Positions 1 to 7,036 of a stretch of 8,556 bases of DNA are shown here, one piece after another. The DNA comes from Desulfobacula sp. (GTDB taxonomy: Bacteria; Desulfobacterota; Desulfobacteria; Desulfobacterales; Desulfobacteraceae). The stretch spans positions 1 through 8,556 of the forward strand of contig JAQICW010000339.1 of the NCBI GenBank assembly GCA_027858355.1, given 5' to 3'. Both the position numbers and the translations under genes were made by a program. The notes beneath the pieces were generated by a model. The model had not been told where the DNA came from and ran no database searches. It saw only the letters and a list, made by a program, of their open reading frames with translations. The stretch's first letter is position 1. Each line of letters opens with the position of its first letter.

Positions 1-112
1 GTTATTCATGAATTTATATTCATTCTTTGATACTTCTTGATTTTAATGCTGTTTCGTGCAAAAAATATCTGATGCTTTTTAAATTACTCAAAAAAAATCT
101 TAGGAGGGCAAC
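1..112 (+). promoter_or_regulatory. AT-rich leader upstream of the aldolase gene
   Basis: No gene is visible in this 112-bp stretch. It contains a perfect 10-bp palindrome, ATTCATGAAT, at 4-13, and a second ATTCAT at 18-23 that can pair with ATGAAT at 8-13 around a 4-nt loop. TTGATA at 27-32 and TTGATT at 37-42 resemble -35 boxes, but no convincing -10 box follows at 16-18 bp, so no promoter is placed exactly. A strong Shine-Dalgarno sequence, AGGAGG, at 102-107 sits 5 nt before the ATG at 113 and fixes that start. Confidence 0.4.
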
Positions 113-1402
113 ATGACGAAACCTTTAAACTACTCTTCAGACTTTACCACCGCACTTGACCTTGGCAGGCCTCCTAATATAAAAAAACTTTTTCCCAACT
201 CCAAAGCCCTTGTTGTCAGCGGAAAATATATAGATCATGCCATGCTGCTCAAGAAAAACAGTATGACCATTGCCGCCAACGGGCGAAACTCTTTTGTAAT
301 CAGGGGCGCCCTTGCGGCAGCCCAACGGGCCAATGCCGCAATTATAATTGAAATTGCAAGATCCGAGGGCGGAACAAACGCCTATTGTGCGGTAAATTCG
401 TGGAATATTGCAAGAATGACGGATGCCTTTATGAACGAACTTGGCATTACTATTCCAGTTGCTATCCATGCTGATCATTTTGGCATTAAAAAGCCGGAAG
501 ATATTGAACCTGCAAAAACAGAAATTGTATCATTGTTTGACGCGGGTATTACTTCCATTGCTATTGATGCCTCCCATATGCCCGATGATCAAAACCTTCT
601 GGCAAATATTGAATTATATCCATATATCCCCGGTTGGGCAGGCCTTGAAACAGAAGTGGGTGAAATAAAAGGGAAATTAGGGCTTTCAACGGATCAGGAA
701 GCGCTCTTCCTCATCCAGGGGCTGAATGCCCATAATATTTTTCCCAACTGGATTGCTTTAAATAATGGCACAACCCATGGCATTGAAGCCAGTGATACAG
801 GCATTAATGTTGAACTGACCCGCAAAATCCACGGAGCGATTTCCAAATATAATGTTTCCGGTGCCCAGCATGGAACCTCGGGTAACAATTCCGAAAGACT
901 CCGGGAAATAGCCGCAAAAACCAGGACAACCAAAGCCAATGTGGCAACTGCCCTGCAAATGATCTCCTGGGGTCTTAAGGTCAATGATTATGGAAACGCC
1001 ATTCTTGACAATGGTAATTTCATCAAACAAAAAGACAGGGGCGTTTCAGAAGAAATGTGGGCAGATATGCTTGCCTACGCAAAAACAAATAATTTAACGG
1101 GGGGCAATTTTAAAAATCTAAACCTTCCCTTTGAAAATAAATTTTTGTCCCAGCCCAGAGAAATCCGGGACCGGATGGCAAAGGATGTTGAAGAATTTGT
1201 CTACGGCCTTTTAACCCGAGTATTCAACGCAACTGATACTGCCCGATTCGTGATAGATGAAATCTTAAAAAACAAATCCCATGACCCGGGTTCCAAGGCT
1301 GAAAAAATAGAAAGCAAAAATGATTGGACAAAAGAAAAAATTATGCAAAAAGCATTAAGCATAACCACTGATAAGGGACTGGAGGGAGATTTTGATGATT
1401 AA
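113..1402 (+). CDS. fba: Class II (metal-dependent) fructose-bisphosphate aldolase, long form
   Basis: This 429-residue cytoplasmic TIM-barrel enzyme is expected to interconvert fructose-1,6-bisphosphate with glyceraldehyde-3-phosphate and dihydroxyacetone phosphate in glycolysis and gluconeogenesis. The class II signature residues can be followed in order. IHADH (118-122) supplies the catalytic Asp121 and metal ligand His122. GLETEVGEIKG (177-187) supplies the acidic ligand. NNGTTHG (217-223) places His222, and AQHGTSG (251-257) places His253, matching the two other zinc histidines of the family. The protein is longer than the usual 280-360 residues, with extra sequence after about residue 330 and a charged tail (about 386-429). 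Motif wording differs from the E. coli enzyme (HADH rather than HTDH), so this is a divergent subgroup, and a related sugar-bisphosphate substrate is possible. The ATG at 113 follows a strong AGGAGG. The next gene starts 60 bp downstream on the same strand. Confidence 0.88.
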   Translation: MTKPLNYSSDFTTALDLGRPPNIKKLFPNSKALVVSGKYIDHAMLLKKNSMTIAANGRNSFVIRGALAAAQRANAAIIIEIARSEGGTNAYCAVNSWNIARMTDAFMNELGITIPVAIHADHFGIKKPEDIEPAKTEIVSLFDAGITSIAIDASHMPDDQNLLANIELYPYIPGWAGLETEVGEIKGKLGLSTDQEALFLIQGLNAHNIFPNWIALNNGTTHGIEASDTGINVELTRKIHGAISKYNVSGAQHGTSGNNSERLREIAAKTRTTKANVATALQMISWGLKVNDYGNAILDNGNFIKQKDRGVSEEMWADMLAYAKTNNLTGGNFKNLNLPFENKFLSQPREIRDRMAKDVEEFVYGLLTRVFNATDTARFVIDEILKNKSHDPGSKAEKIESKNDWTKEKIMQKALSITTDKGLEGDFDD

Positions 1403-1462
1403 AAAAGAATCTAATGGTTTAATTTTCTCAAACCGATAATTTAAATGTAAGGAGAAGATTAA

Positions 1463-1864
1463 ATGCAAATACCTTTGCATCAAATACAGAATATCCTGAA
1501 ACTTTATTCAAAACAGCTGAGCCCGGGTAGCATACATAACCCAAACAGCCCGTTTGACAAAGATATTGTTCATATGCATACCACCTCTGAAGGAAAGAGG
1601 CAGGCCATTACTGATAAAGTTATTTCAAGTATTTTGAATAGAATTATTACGGAAAAACCCATTGAAAAAAATAAAAAAGAAATTACCAGTCCCAATGAAA
1701 AAAATCCTGGGGGGAAAATAAACTTTTCAAAAAATAAAAATCAATTTACCTATACTGTAATTGATGGAAACAATCAAAGAACAAACCATACCTTGCCCGT
1801 GGAAGATTCAAAATTTATTGTTAACCGAATGATAGAATTGGCCCGACAGGTCTCAGACAATTGA
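1463..1864 (+). CDS. Small protein resembling the DVU0524-type FlgM-associated family
   Basis: This is a 133-residue soluble protein with no signal peptide or membrane segment and no enzyme motif. The N-terminus (IPLHQIQNILKLYSKQLS, residues 3-20) resembles, from memory, the conserved start of a small family found beside flgM (anti-sigma-28) in Desulfovibrio and relatives, known as DVU0524. The middle (about 66-95) is lysine- and asparagine-rich and probably disordered. The C-terminus (about 113-130) looks helical, with a conserved-looking stretch around VNRMIELARQV. AAGGAG at 1449-1454 lies 8 nt before the ATG and supports the start. The gene follows the aldolase by 60 bp and may be read from the same transcript. 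No flgM or other flagellar gene lies in this window. Molecular function is unknown, and the family assignment is an inference. Confidence 0.7.
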   Translation: MQIPLHQIQNILKLYSKQLSPGSIHNPNSPFDKDIVHMHTTSEGKRQAITDKVISSILNRIITEKPIEKNKKEITSPNEKNPGGKINFSKNKNQFTYTVIDGNNQRTNHTLPVEDSKFIVNRMIELARQVSDN

Positions 1865-1884
1865 TCTCAATTTGAAATGTCTGA
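1853..1884. other. Inverted repeat spanning the stop codon of the orphan gene
   Basis: TCAGACA at 1853-1859 and TGTCTGA at 1878-1884 are perfect 7-bp complements around an 18-nt loop. Inside the loop, ATTG at 1860-1863 can pair with CAAT at 1868-1871. The left arm covers the last codons of the small protein and its TGA (1862-1864) lies in the loop. No T-run follows on either strand, so this is at best a weak terminator or mRNA-end stabiliser between the convergent genes ending at 1864 and 1939. Confidence 0.3.
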
Positions 1885-1938
1885 AAATAAATACTGAAAC
1901 CCATAAATCTATAAACCATGGATAGACAACCTTAAATT

Positions 1939-2736
1939 TCAGAGGGGAAATTTTCTTTCATAGGATTGCTTTGCCCGGGTCCACAGCAGGTCTATCTGAT
2001 GTTTTGAAAGGTCTTTGAGCCTGACCTTATTTTCCTTTAATTCTTTTTCCATCAGCCTGAATCTGCCTTCAAATTTGGCAGTAGAACTGGACAAAGCTGT
2101 TTCCGGGTGAAACTGGGCAACCCTTGCTACATTAACAAGGGTAAACAAAATATCTCCGAATTCCATGGCTACCTCATTTTGATCTCCGCTTTTTAGGGCA
2201 GCCTCAAATTCCTTAATTTCTTCTTTGACTGTATCCAGTATTCCATGGATATCATCCCAGTCAAACCCTTCTTTTACTGCACATTTGGATACTTTTAATG
2301 CCCGAATTAAAGCTGGCATACCTTTGGGAACAGAATCCAGGGCAGATGTTCTTTTCTGCCCATTCCCCTTGTTTTCCAGAACTTTAATGGCCTCCCACTG
2401 AAGGAATAGCTCCTGGTCTGTTGACACCTTGGCATCGGCATATACATGGGGATGACGACGAATCATTTTTTTTGCCACCTGCTCAACAACATCTGAAAGT
2501 GTAAAGGCTTGTCTTTCCTGGAAAATCTCTAAAATGAAAACAAGCTGAAACAAAACATCTCCCAACTCCTCGCAAACATGTTGCATGTCTTGTTTGGCGA
2601 TGGCCTCTTCCAGTTCATACGCTTCTTCTGCAAGGCATTTCCACATGGTTTCAGGTGTCTGCTTTCTGTCCCAGGCACACCCATTCTCTCTTCTTAATCT
2701 TCGGACAATGGCAAACAGTGTCTCTAAAGTTTCCAA
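1939..2736 (-). CDS. mazG: Nucleoside triphosphate pyrophosphohydrolase MazG
   Basis: MazG hydrolyses (d)NTPs to the monophosphate and pyrophosphate in the cytoplasm, cleaning damaged nucleotides and, in some bacteria, lowering alarmone effects. The protein has 265 residues, close to the E. coli protein (about 263), and carries both tandem all-alpha domains. Domain 1 has GCAWDRKQT (19-27; most relatives read GCPWD), EEAYE (37-41), EELGD (56-60) and RRHPHVY (93-99). Domain 2 has EEIKE (172-176) and EFGD (192-195), so both Mg-binding EExxE...ExxD sets are intact. The start is a TTG at 2736-2734. Upstream in this frame no ATG or GTG precedes a stop at 2787-2785, and the first downstream ATG (codon 31) would remove the GCAWD motif. 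The TTG lies inside the end of the cvpA-like gene (13-nt overlap), suggesting translational coupling. Confidence 0.93.
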   Translation of the reverse strand: METLETLFAIVRRLRRENGCAWDRKQTPETMWKCLAEEAYELEEAIAKQDMQHVCEELGDVLFQLVFILEIFQERQAFTLSDVVEQVAKKMIRRHPHVYADAKVSTDQELFLQWEAIKVLENKGNGQKRTSALDSVPKGMPALIRALKVSKCAVKEGFDWDDIHGILDTVKEEIKEFEAALKSGDQNEVAMEFGDILFTLVNVARVAQFHPETALSSSTAKFEGRFRLMEKELKENKVRLKDLSKHQIDLLWTRAKQSYERKFPL

Positions 2737-3245
2737 GTTTTTTGAATTCCTTCCAGATGTTTTAGAAACTCTTTTCTGGTATTTTTAGAAACGAAAACGG
2801 TCATGGCTTTGGATACTTGTGCAACATAGGGAGAAAATTTTGAACCCGCTAAAATGCCTGCGCCCTTTGGCAAAAACGTTGTGATCATAATAAAAAGTAC
2901 GGAACCGACCAATATGCCTTTGCCCGCACCAAAAAAAAGACCAAGGCCCCTGTCAATCCAGCCTAAAAAAATAAACTTTAAAACTTTACGAATCAATAGA
3001 GAAATAAGATTAACAATGATTAAAACAGAACAAAATAAAATAAAAAAAGCAATAAGATTTCTGGTATTAGAGGTTTTAATAAATTTTTCAGCATAGACCG
3101 CTACCAGAGGATAGTATGTATAGGCACAGTAAAACCCTGTAAAAACTCCGATGATTCCGGATACCTCCCCTACTAGCCCGTTAAATATACCCCGTATCAA
3201 ACAAAAGGATATAATAACAATTATAGCGATATCAAAAGCATTCAT
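2724..3245 (-). CDS. CvpA-family integral membrane protein
   Basis: This 173-residue inner-membrane protein resembles the CvpA family (colicin V production protein), whose members affect colicin V export and envelope stress tolerance in enterobacteria; their exact biochemical role is not settled. Four hydrophobic segments are visible at about residues 3-20, 26-46, 63-86 and 105-125. The family-like N-terminus (MNAFDIAII, then IRGIFNGLVGEVSGIIG) and the GWIDRGLGLFFGAGKG loop before the last helix support the call. The ATG at 3245 follows AAGGGGG and gives the normal family N-terminus. A TTG 14 codons upstream (3287) has no such signal and adds a basic stretch foreign to the family. Its TAG stop (2726-2724) lies 13 nt inside mazG, so the two genes form a minus-strand operon. 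CvpA-like proteins are diverse, so function should not be inferred beyond the family. Confidence 0.8.
   Translation of the reverse strand: MNAFDIAIIVIISFCLIRGIFNGLVGEVSGIIGVFTGFYCAYTYYPLVAVYAEKFIKTSNTRNLIAFFILFCSVLIIVNLISLLIRKVLKFIFLGWIDRGLGLFFGAGKGILVGSVLFIMITTFLPKGAGILAGSKFSPYVAQVSKAMTVFVSKNTRKEFLKHLEGIQKTWKL
2748..2752 (-). promoter_or_regulatory. Shine-Dalgarno sequence for the mazG TTG start
   Basis: Read on the minus strand, AAGGA at 2752-2748 (within GGAAGGAA) lies 11 nt before the TTG at 2736. It sits inside the last codons of the cvpA-like gene. It is the only ribosome-binding signal that fits an in-frame start for the complete MazG protein. Confidence 0.5.
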
Positions 3246-3351
3246 ATTCCCCCTTTTCGCTTTGATTAACAGTGCCTTCAATACCAACTAACACGTTTTT
3301 TAGTCAAGTTTTTTATTGACCTTTAAACAAATAAAATGCACCCTATAGGCC
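3246..3351. promoter_or_regulatory. Divergent intergenic region with a TTGAC inverted repeat
   Basis: This gap lies between the cvpA-mazG unit (leftward) and the phoH operon (rightward), so it must hold promoters for both. GTCAA at 3303-3307 and TTGAC at 3316-3320 form a 5-bp inverted repeat around an 8-nt T-rich spacer. Each arm reads as a -35-like TTGAC, one per strand. On the minus strand TTGACT (3307-3302) is followed after 18 bp by TATTGA (3283-3278), a weak -10. On the plus strand TTGACC (3316-3321) has TAAAAT (3332-3337) too close and TATAGG (3344-3349) too far, so no good plus-strand pair is seen. Promoter placement is uncertain. Confidence 0.35.
3249..3255 (-). promoter_or_regulatory. 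Shine-Dalgarno sequence that decides the cvpA-like start
   Basis: On the minus strand AAGGGGG occupies 3255-3249, three bases before the ATG at 3245-3243. The spacing is short, but this is the only purine-rich ribosome-binding signal here. It favours the ATG over the longer TTG-initiated form at 3287. Confidence 0.5.
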
Positions 3352-4296
3352 ATGAAAAACCTGACGTTTCAAAACCTGACTCTTGCCCGGGAGCTTTTTG
3401 GCCATCACAACCACAACCTGGTCAAAATTTGTGAGGCGTTTAAAGTTAAAATTGACACCCGGGGCAATTCGTTATTGGTTAACGGCAATTCTCAGGATGT
3501 AGATCTTGCTGAAAAACTGATCAACCAGCTTTATCTTCTTTTAGAAGATAATTTTTCCTTTGGGGAAGCTGATATTGATGCAGCAATCAATACAATAAAA
3601 AACAAAAACGACTCCTATTTAAAAGATATCTTTTCAACCACTATATTTAAAACAATAAAAAATAAACCCATCACCCCCCGGAATCCTTCCCAGCAAAAAT
3701 ATGTCCTGGCCATTCAAAAAAATGACCTTCTTATTTCCATTGGCCCTGCCGGGACAGGAAAAACCTATCTTGCAATGGCCATGGCAATGGCTGCATTCTC
3801 AAAAGGTGACGTAAAAAAAATTATATTAACAAGACCTGCCGTTGAAGCAGGAGAGGCTTTGGGATTTTTACCCGGAGACCTGGCCCAGAAAATCAACCCA
3901 TACCTGCGGCCTTTATATGATGCGCTTTATGATATGATGGACTTTGAAAAAGCCAGAACACTCATTGAACAGGATACCATTGAAATTGCACCTCTTGCCT
4001 TTATGCGGGGCAGAACATTAAACAATGCTTTTATCATCCTGGATGAAGCGCAGAATACGACATCAGCGCAAATGAAGATGTTTTTAACACGCATCGGCTA
4101 TGGTTCAAAAGCAATTGTCACGGGGGATATTACCCAAATAGACCTGCCAACGGGAAAAAAATCCGGTCTGAAGGAGGCCAAAAACATCTTAACCAACATA
4201 AAAGGGATTGAATTTATTTATTTTTCAAAGGATGATGTTGTCCGCCATCAACTTGTATCAAAAATTATAGATGCTTATGAAAAAAAACGAAAATAA
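3352..4296 (+). CDS. PhoH-family ATPase (YbeZ/PhoH-like)
   Basis: PhoH-like proteins are cytoplasmic P-loop ATPases of the helicase superfamily-1 type, linked with YbeY to RNA processing and ribosome quality control. The protein has 314 residues, about the length of Gram-positive PhoH and shorter than E. coli YbeZ. The N-terminal 65 or so residues (LTLARELFGHHNHNLVKI...) form the small KH-like nucleic-acid-binding region usual in the family. The Walker A motif is GPAGTGKT (131-138) and Walker B is AFIILDEAQN (226-235, with Asp231-Glu232). RPAVEAGEALGFLPGD (161-176), MRGRTL (218-223) and TGDITQIDLP (257-266) are family hallmarks. No clear Shine-Dalgarno precedes the ATG at 3352, but the N-terminus aligns well with the family. 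It is the first gene of the operon, and its end overlaps the HD gene by 26 nt. Confidence 0.92.
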   Translation: MKNLTFQNLTLARELFGHHNHNLVKICEAFKVKIDTRGNSLLVNGNSQDVDLAEKLINQLYLLLEDNFSFGEADIDAAINTIKNKNDSYLKDIFSTTIFKTIKNKPITPRNPSQQKYVLAIQKNDLLISIGPAGTGKTYLAMAMAMAAFSKGDVKKIILTRPAVEAGEALGFLPGDLAQKINPYLRPLYDALYDMMDFEKARTLIEQDTIEIAPLAFMRGRTLNNAFIILDEAQNTTSAQMKMFLTRIGYGSKAIVTGDITQIDLPTGKKSGLKEAKNILTNIKGIEFIYFSKDDVVRHQLVSKIIDAYEKKRK

Positions 4297-6655
4297 CATA
4301 AAACGGGCCAAAGAATTCCTTCAGACAACCCCTTATGTGTTGTGGCTGATGCTGATTGTTATCACCGTCCTGTTTACAATTACCCACCATCCCAGACAGA
4401 CTCAAACATCCTATTCTTACAGTCTCGGGGATGTGGCACAAAGGGATATCAAAGCACCGAAAAATTTCTTTGTAGAAGATAAAGACGCCACCCGTCTTAA
4501 AAAGGATGAGATTAAAGAATCAGTTAAAAATATTTATGATTTTGATGCCAACCTCATAGAAAAAATATCTTCCAGCATTGATGCTGCCATGAAAATCCCC
4601 CAGGCCTTGTTTAAAAAAACAAATGAGGAAAACCCGGAACCAGAGCCGACATTTGCCATTGTATTGAATACCAAGCCTGAATTTGAGGAAAAACTGGGAA
4701 TTGAAATAAGCAAGGGAGCTTATTCTATTTTATACAAGGATCAATTCTCTTCTGACACGGTGCAAAAAATTAAAACCATTATTGAAAAAATCCTTACCAA
4801 TGGAATTGTGGCCAATAAAGAGGTTTTACTAAAGGAATCGCACAAAGGAATTATTCTTCAAACCATTGGTTCCAAAGAAGAGAGAACAGTCAATAATTTA
4901 AAAATCTTTTATGGTCCGGATCAGGCAAAAGCCATGGTGCGTATCGAAGGTCAACCTTTGTTAAAAGATATCAATTATAATCTTTCAAACCTCATCGTTG
5001 ATCTGTGCCAGAGTTTACTGCAACCCAATATCACTTTAAATAAAAATGAGACTGAAAAAAGAATTAAGGAAACGGAAGCCCAGATCAAACCCATTTTATA
5101 TCAGATCAAAACCGGTGAAATGATTTTAAGGGAAGGCGAACGGGTAGATAAGGTACAATTGGTAAAACTTCTGGCCCTCCAGGAACAGGTAAAAGAAAAG
5201 GATATTTTCCTTTCCAGTATCGGGATTGCCCTTATCGTTTTTTTCACCATCCTGGTTGTTTACCTCCTGTTTTTAAAGGACCACAAAAAATTACGAACCG
5301 CCCACAACAAACACATTTTTTTTCTGGCATTGGGGCTTGTCCTTTATCTGACCTTTGCCAAACTTTCAACCTATATTGCCCAGTCGGCAAATCCAGATGA
5401 CACATGGGATATTTTCTCTCTGGCATTTTTCATGATCATTCCCATCCCTGCTGCTGCCATGCTGACCTGTTTGTTTTTGGGGTTTGATATTGCCGTTTTT
5501 TTCACCATTATTCTCTCCATACTGACAAGCCTTGTATTTTCAGGCAGTTTTGAAGTTTTTGTATTTTTCTTTTTATCGAGTATTACGGCTGCCTATTGGA
5601 TCAAAGCGCGGCAGGTAAGGAAAAATTTTATCATTGCCGGTTTCAAGCTCGCGATCTTCAATGGGGTCCTGGCCCTTTCCATTGGATTCTATTCCCTTGC
5701 CCAGCCCGATGTGATTATTATGGCAAAAGAAGTGGCCATGGCTTTTTGCGGCGGTCTTTTTGCAGCTACCCTGACCATTGGATTTGCCCCGCTGATTGAA
5801 GTTCTCTTTGACTATACAACAGACTCAAAGCTGCTGGAACTTTCAAATCTTGATCAGCCCCTGATTAAAAAACTGATGATTGAAGCCCCTGGAACGTATA
5901 ATCACAGTGTCATTGTTGCCACTTTGGCGGAAGCGGCCGCATCTGCAATAGATGTCAGCAGCCTTAAGGCAAAAGTAATGGGATATTACCATGACATTGG
6001 AAAACTGGATAAAAAATTATATTTTATTGAAAATCAGGCAGATGGAAAAAACAGGCATGACAAGCTCTCCCCTTCCATGTCAGCTCTTGTTTTAATAGGC
6101 CATGTAAAAAAGGGCGTTGGCCTTGCAAAAGAATATAAACTGGGAAAAGAAATTATTGAAGGAATTGTTCAACATCACGGCACATCTTTGATTAAATATT
6201 TTTATCAAAAAAGCTTGAAAAGTGGCATTGTCACGGTAAAAGAAGATGATTTCAGGTACCCGGGGCCCAAACCCCAGACCAGGGAAGCGGCTATTGTTAT
6301 GCTGGCAGATGTTGTAGAAGCAGCTGTTCGTGCGCTGGAACGGCCCACTCCTGCAAGAATCCAGGGCCGTGTGAAAGAATTGATTAATGATATTTTTGCA
6401 GACGGGCAATTGGAGGAATGTGAACTGACCTTAAAAGACCTCCACCAGATTGCAAAAAGTTTCAATAATATTTTAACCAGTATTTATCACACCCGGATAG
6501 AATACCCGGACAAATCCCCAGGGAAAAATCAGGAAAAGAAAAAAGAAAAAAATGGAACATCTAAAGATACTGATCGACAATCAGCAAAAAAAGAAAATAT
6601 CAACGGCAACCATCCGGCAAAAGACAAAACAGATCTTAAACGCCTTGGGTTGTGA
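4271..6655 (+). CDS. 7TM-HD membrane phosphohydrolase (PgpH/YqfF type)
   Basis: This 794-residue inner-membrane protein has the full 7TMR-HD architecture. There is an N-terminal membrane anchor (about 21-38), an extracytoplasmic domain (about 42-310, with the family signature GEMILREGERV at 282-292), a cluster of transmembrane helices (about 311-510) and a cytoplasmic HD domain (about 535-700). All HD metal ligands are present: His545, His574-Asp575, His611, His635-His636 and Asp680. Characterised relatives such as Listeria PgpH cleave cyclic di-AMP to pApA; that substrate is an inference here. ATGs at 4271 and 4277 are both possible starts and neither has a clear ribosome-binding site. Translation is probably coupled to phoH, whose last 26 nt it overlaps. 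After about residue 745 the tail is lysine-rich and low in complexity. Its last 34 residues are encoded by DNA that also encodes the start of YbeY in another frame. Confidence 0.92.
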   Translation: MLMKKNENNIKRAKEFLQTTPYVLWLMLIVITVLFTITHHPRQTQTSYSYSLGDVAQRDIKAPKNFFVEDKDATRLKKDEIKESVKNIYDFDANLIEKISSSIDAAMKIPQALFKKTNEENPEPEPTFAIVLNTKPEFEEKLGIEISKGAYSILYKDQFSSDTVQKIKTIIEKILTNGIVANKEVLLKESHKGIILQTIGSKEERTVNNLKIFYGPDQAKAMVRIEGQPLLKDINYNLSNLIVDLCQSLLQPNITLNKNETEKRIKETEAQIKPILYQIKTGEMILREGERVDKVQLVKLLALQEQVKEKDIFLSSIGIALIVFFTILVVYLLFLKDHKKLRTAHNKHIFFLALGLVLYLTFAKLSTYIAQSANPDDTWDIFSLAFFMIIPIPAAAMLTCLFLGFDIAVFFTIILSILTSLVFSGSFEVFVFFFLSSITAAYWIKARQVRKNFIIAGFKLAIFNGVLALSIGFYSLAQPDVIIMAKEVAMAFCGGLFAATLTIGFAPLIEVLFDYTTDSKLLELSNLDQPLIKKLMIEAPGTYNHSVIVATLAEAAASAIDVSSLKAKVMGYYHDIGKLDKKLYFIENQADGKNRHDKLSPSMSALVLIGHVKKGVGLAKEYKLGKEIIEGIVQHHGTSLIKYFYQKSLKSGIVTVKEDDFRYPGPKPQTREAAIVMLADVVEAAVRALERPTPARIQGRVKELINDIFADGQLEECELTLKDLHQIAKSFNNILTSIYHTRIEYPDKSPGKNQEKKKEKNGTSKDTDRQSAKKENINGNHPAKDKTDLKRLGL

Positions 6656-7016
6656 TGCCCATGAAATATCCCTGGTAATGACGGACAATAATCAAATTCA
6701 ACAGCTCAACAAGACATACAGGGGAATTGACAAGCCTACAAATGTTCTGGCATTCCCAATGCAGGAAGGTCAATTTACAGATATAACACCTGGTCTTCTG
6801 GGAGATGTTGTCATTTCTTGTGAAACTGCTCAAAAAGAGGCAGATGATGCAAACATCACCTTTTTGGAAAGGATGTCCCAGCTTCTGATCCATGGCATCC
6901 TGCATTTGATGGGGTTTGATCATGAAACAAGTCAGGCTGATGCCAAAAAAATGGAAACAAAAGGTCTTGAGTTATTAAGAAAACTGGAACCTAATAAAGA
7001 TTTGAATATATTTTAA
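6552..7016 (+). CDS. ybeY: Endoribonuclease / rRNA maturation factor YbeY
   Basis: YbeY is a small cytoplasmic zinc metalloprotein needed for 16S rRNA 3'-end maturation and 70S ribosome quality control in many bacteria. The 154-residue length is typical. The metal site HGILHLMGFDH (114-124) supplies His114, His118 and His124. LNKTYRGIDKPTNVLAFP (52-69) and GDVVIS (84-89) are the other family blocks. The ATG at 6552 is the only reasonable start: an in-frame stop lies at 6498-6500, no ATG, GTG or TTG occurs between them, and the next ATG (codon 43) would remove the N-terminal fold. The gene therefore overlaps the HD gene by 104 nt in the +1 frame. The nearest Shine-Dalgarno-like AGGA (6531-6534) lies 17 nt before the ATG, which is far. 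An A-rich tract fills the gap. PdxJ follows after 20 nt. Confidence 0.95.
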   Translation: MEHLKILIDNQQKKKISTATIRQKTKQILNALGCDAHEISLVMTDNNQIQQLNKTYRGIDKPTNVLAFPMQEGQFTDITPGLLGDVVISCETAQKEADDANITFLERMSQLLIHGILHLMGFDHETSQADAKKMETKGLELLRKLEPNKDLNIF

Positions 7017-7036
7017 AAGATGGAGGTAATAATCAA

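Noticed and set aside
137..1030. Minus-strand open frames opposite the aldolase gene (137-478, 694-984, 758-1030)
   Set aside because: They lie fully within a well-supported gene, show no recognisable domain and have no ribosome-binding site. They are shadows of the coding strand.
1416..1434. GGTTT/AAACC hairpin after the aldolase stop as a terminator
   Set aside because: The stem is only 5 bp with a 9-nt loop and no T-run. It is too weak to call in AT-rich DNA.
3246..3287. Longer TTG-initiated version of the CvpA-like protein
   Set aside because: The extra 14 residues are unlike the family N-terminus and lack a Shine-Dalgarno sequence, while the internal ATG at 3245 has AAGGGGG just upstream.
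5244..6465. Several small open frames on both strands inside the HD gene (5244-5426, 5596-5799, 6092-6409, 6205-6465)
   Set aside because: They overlap conserved membrane or HD-domain coding sequence completely and lack their own start signals.
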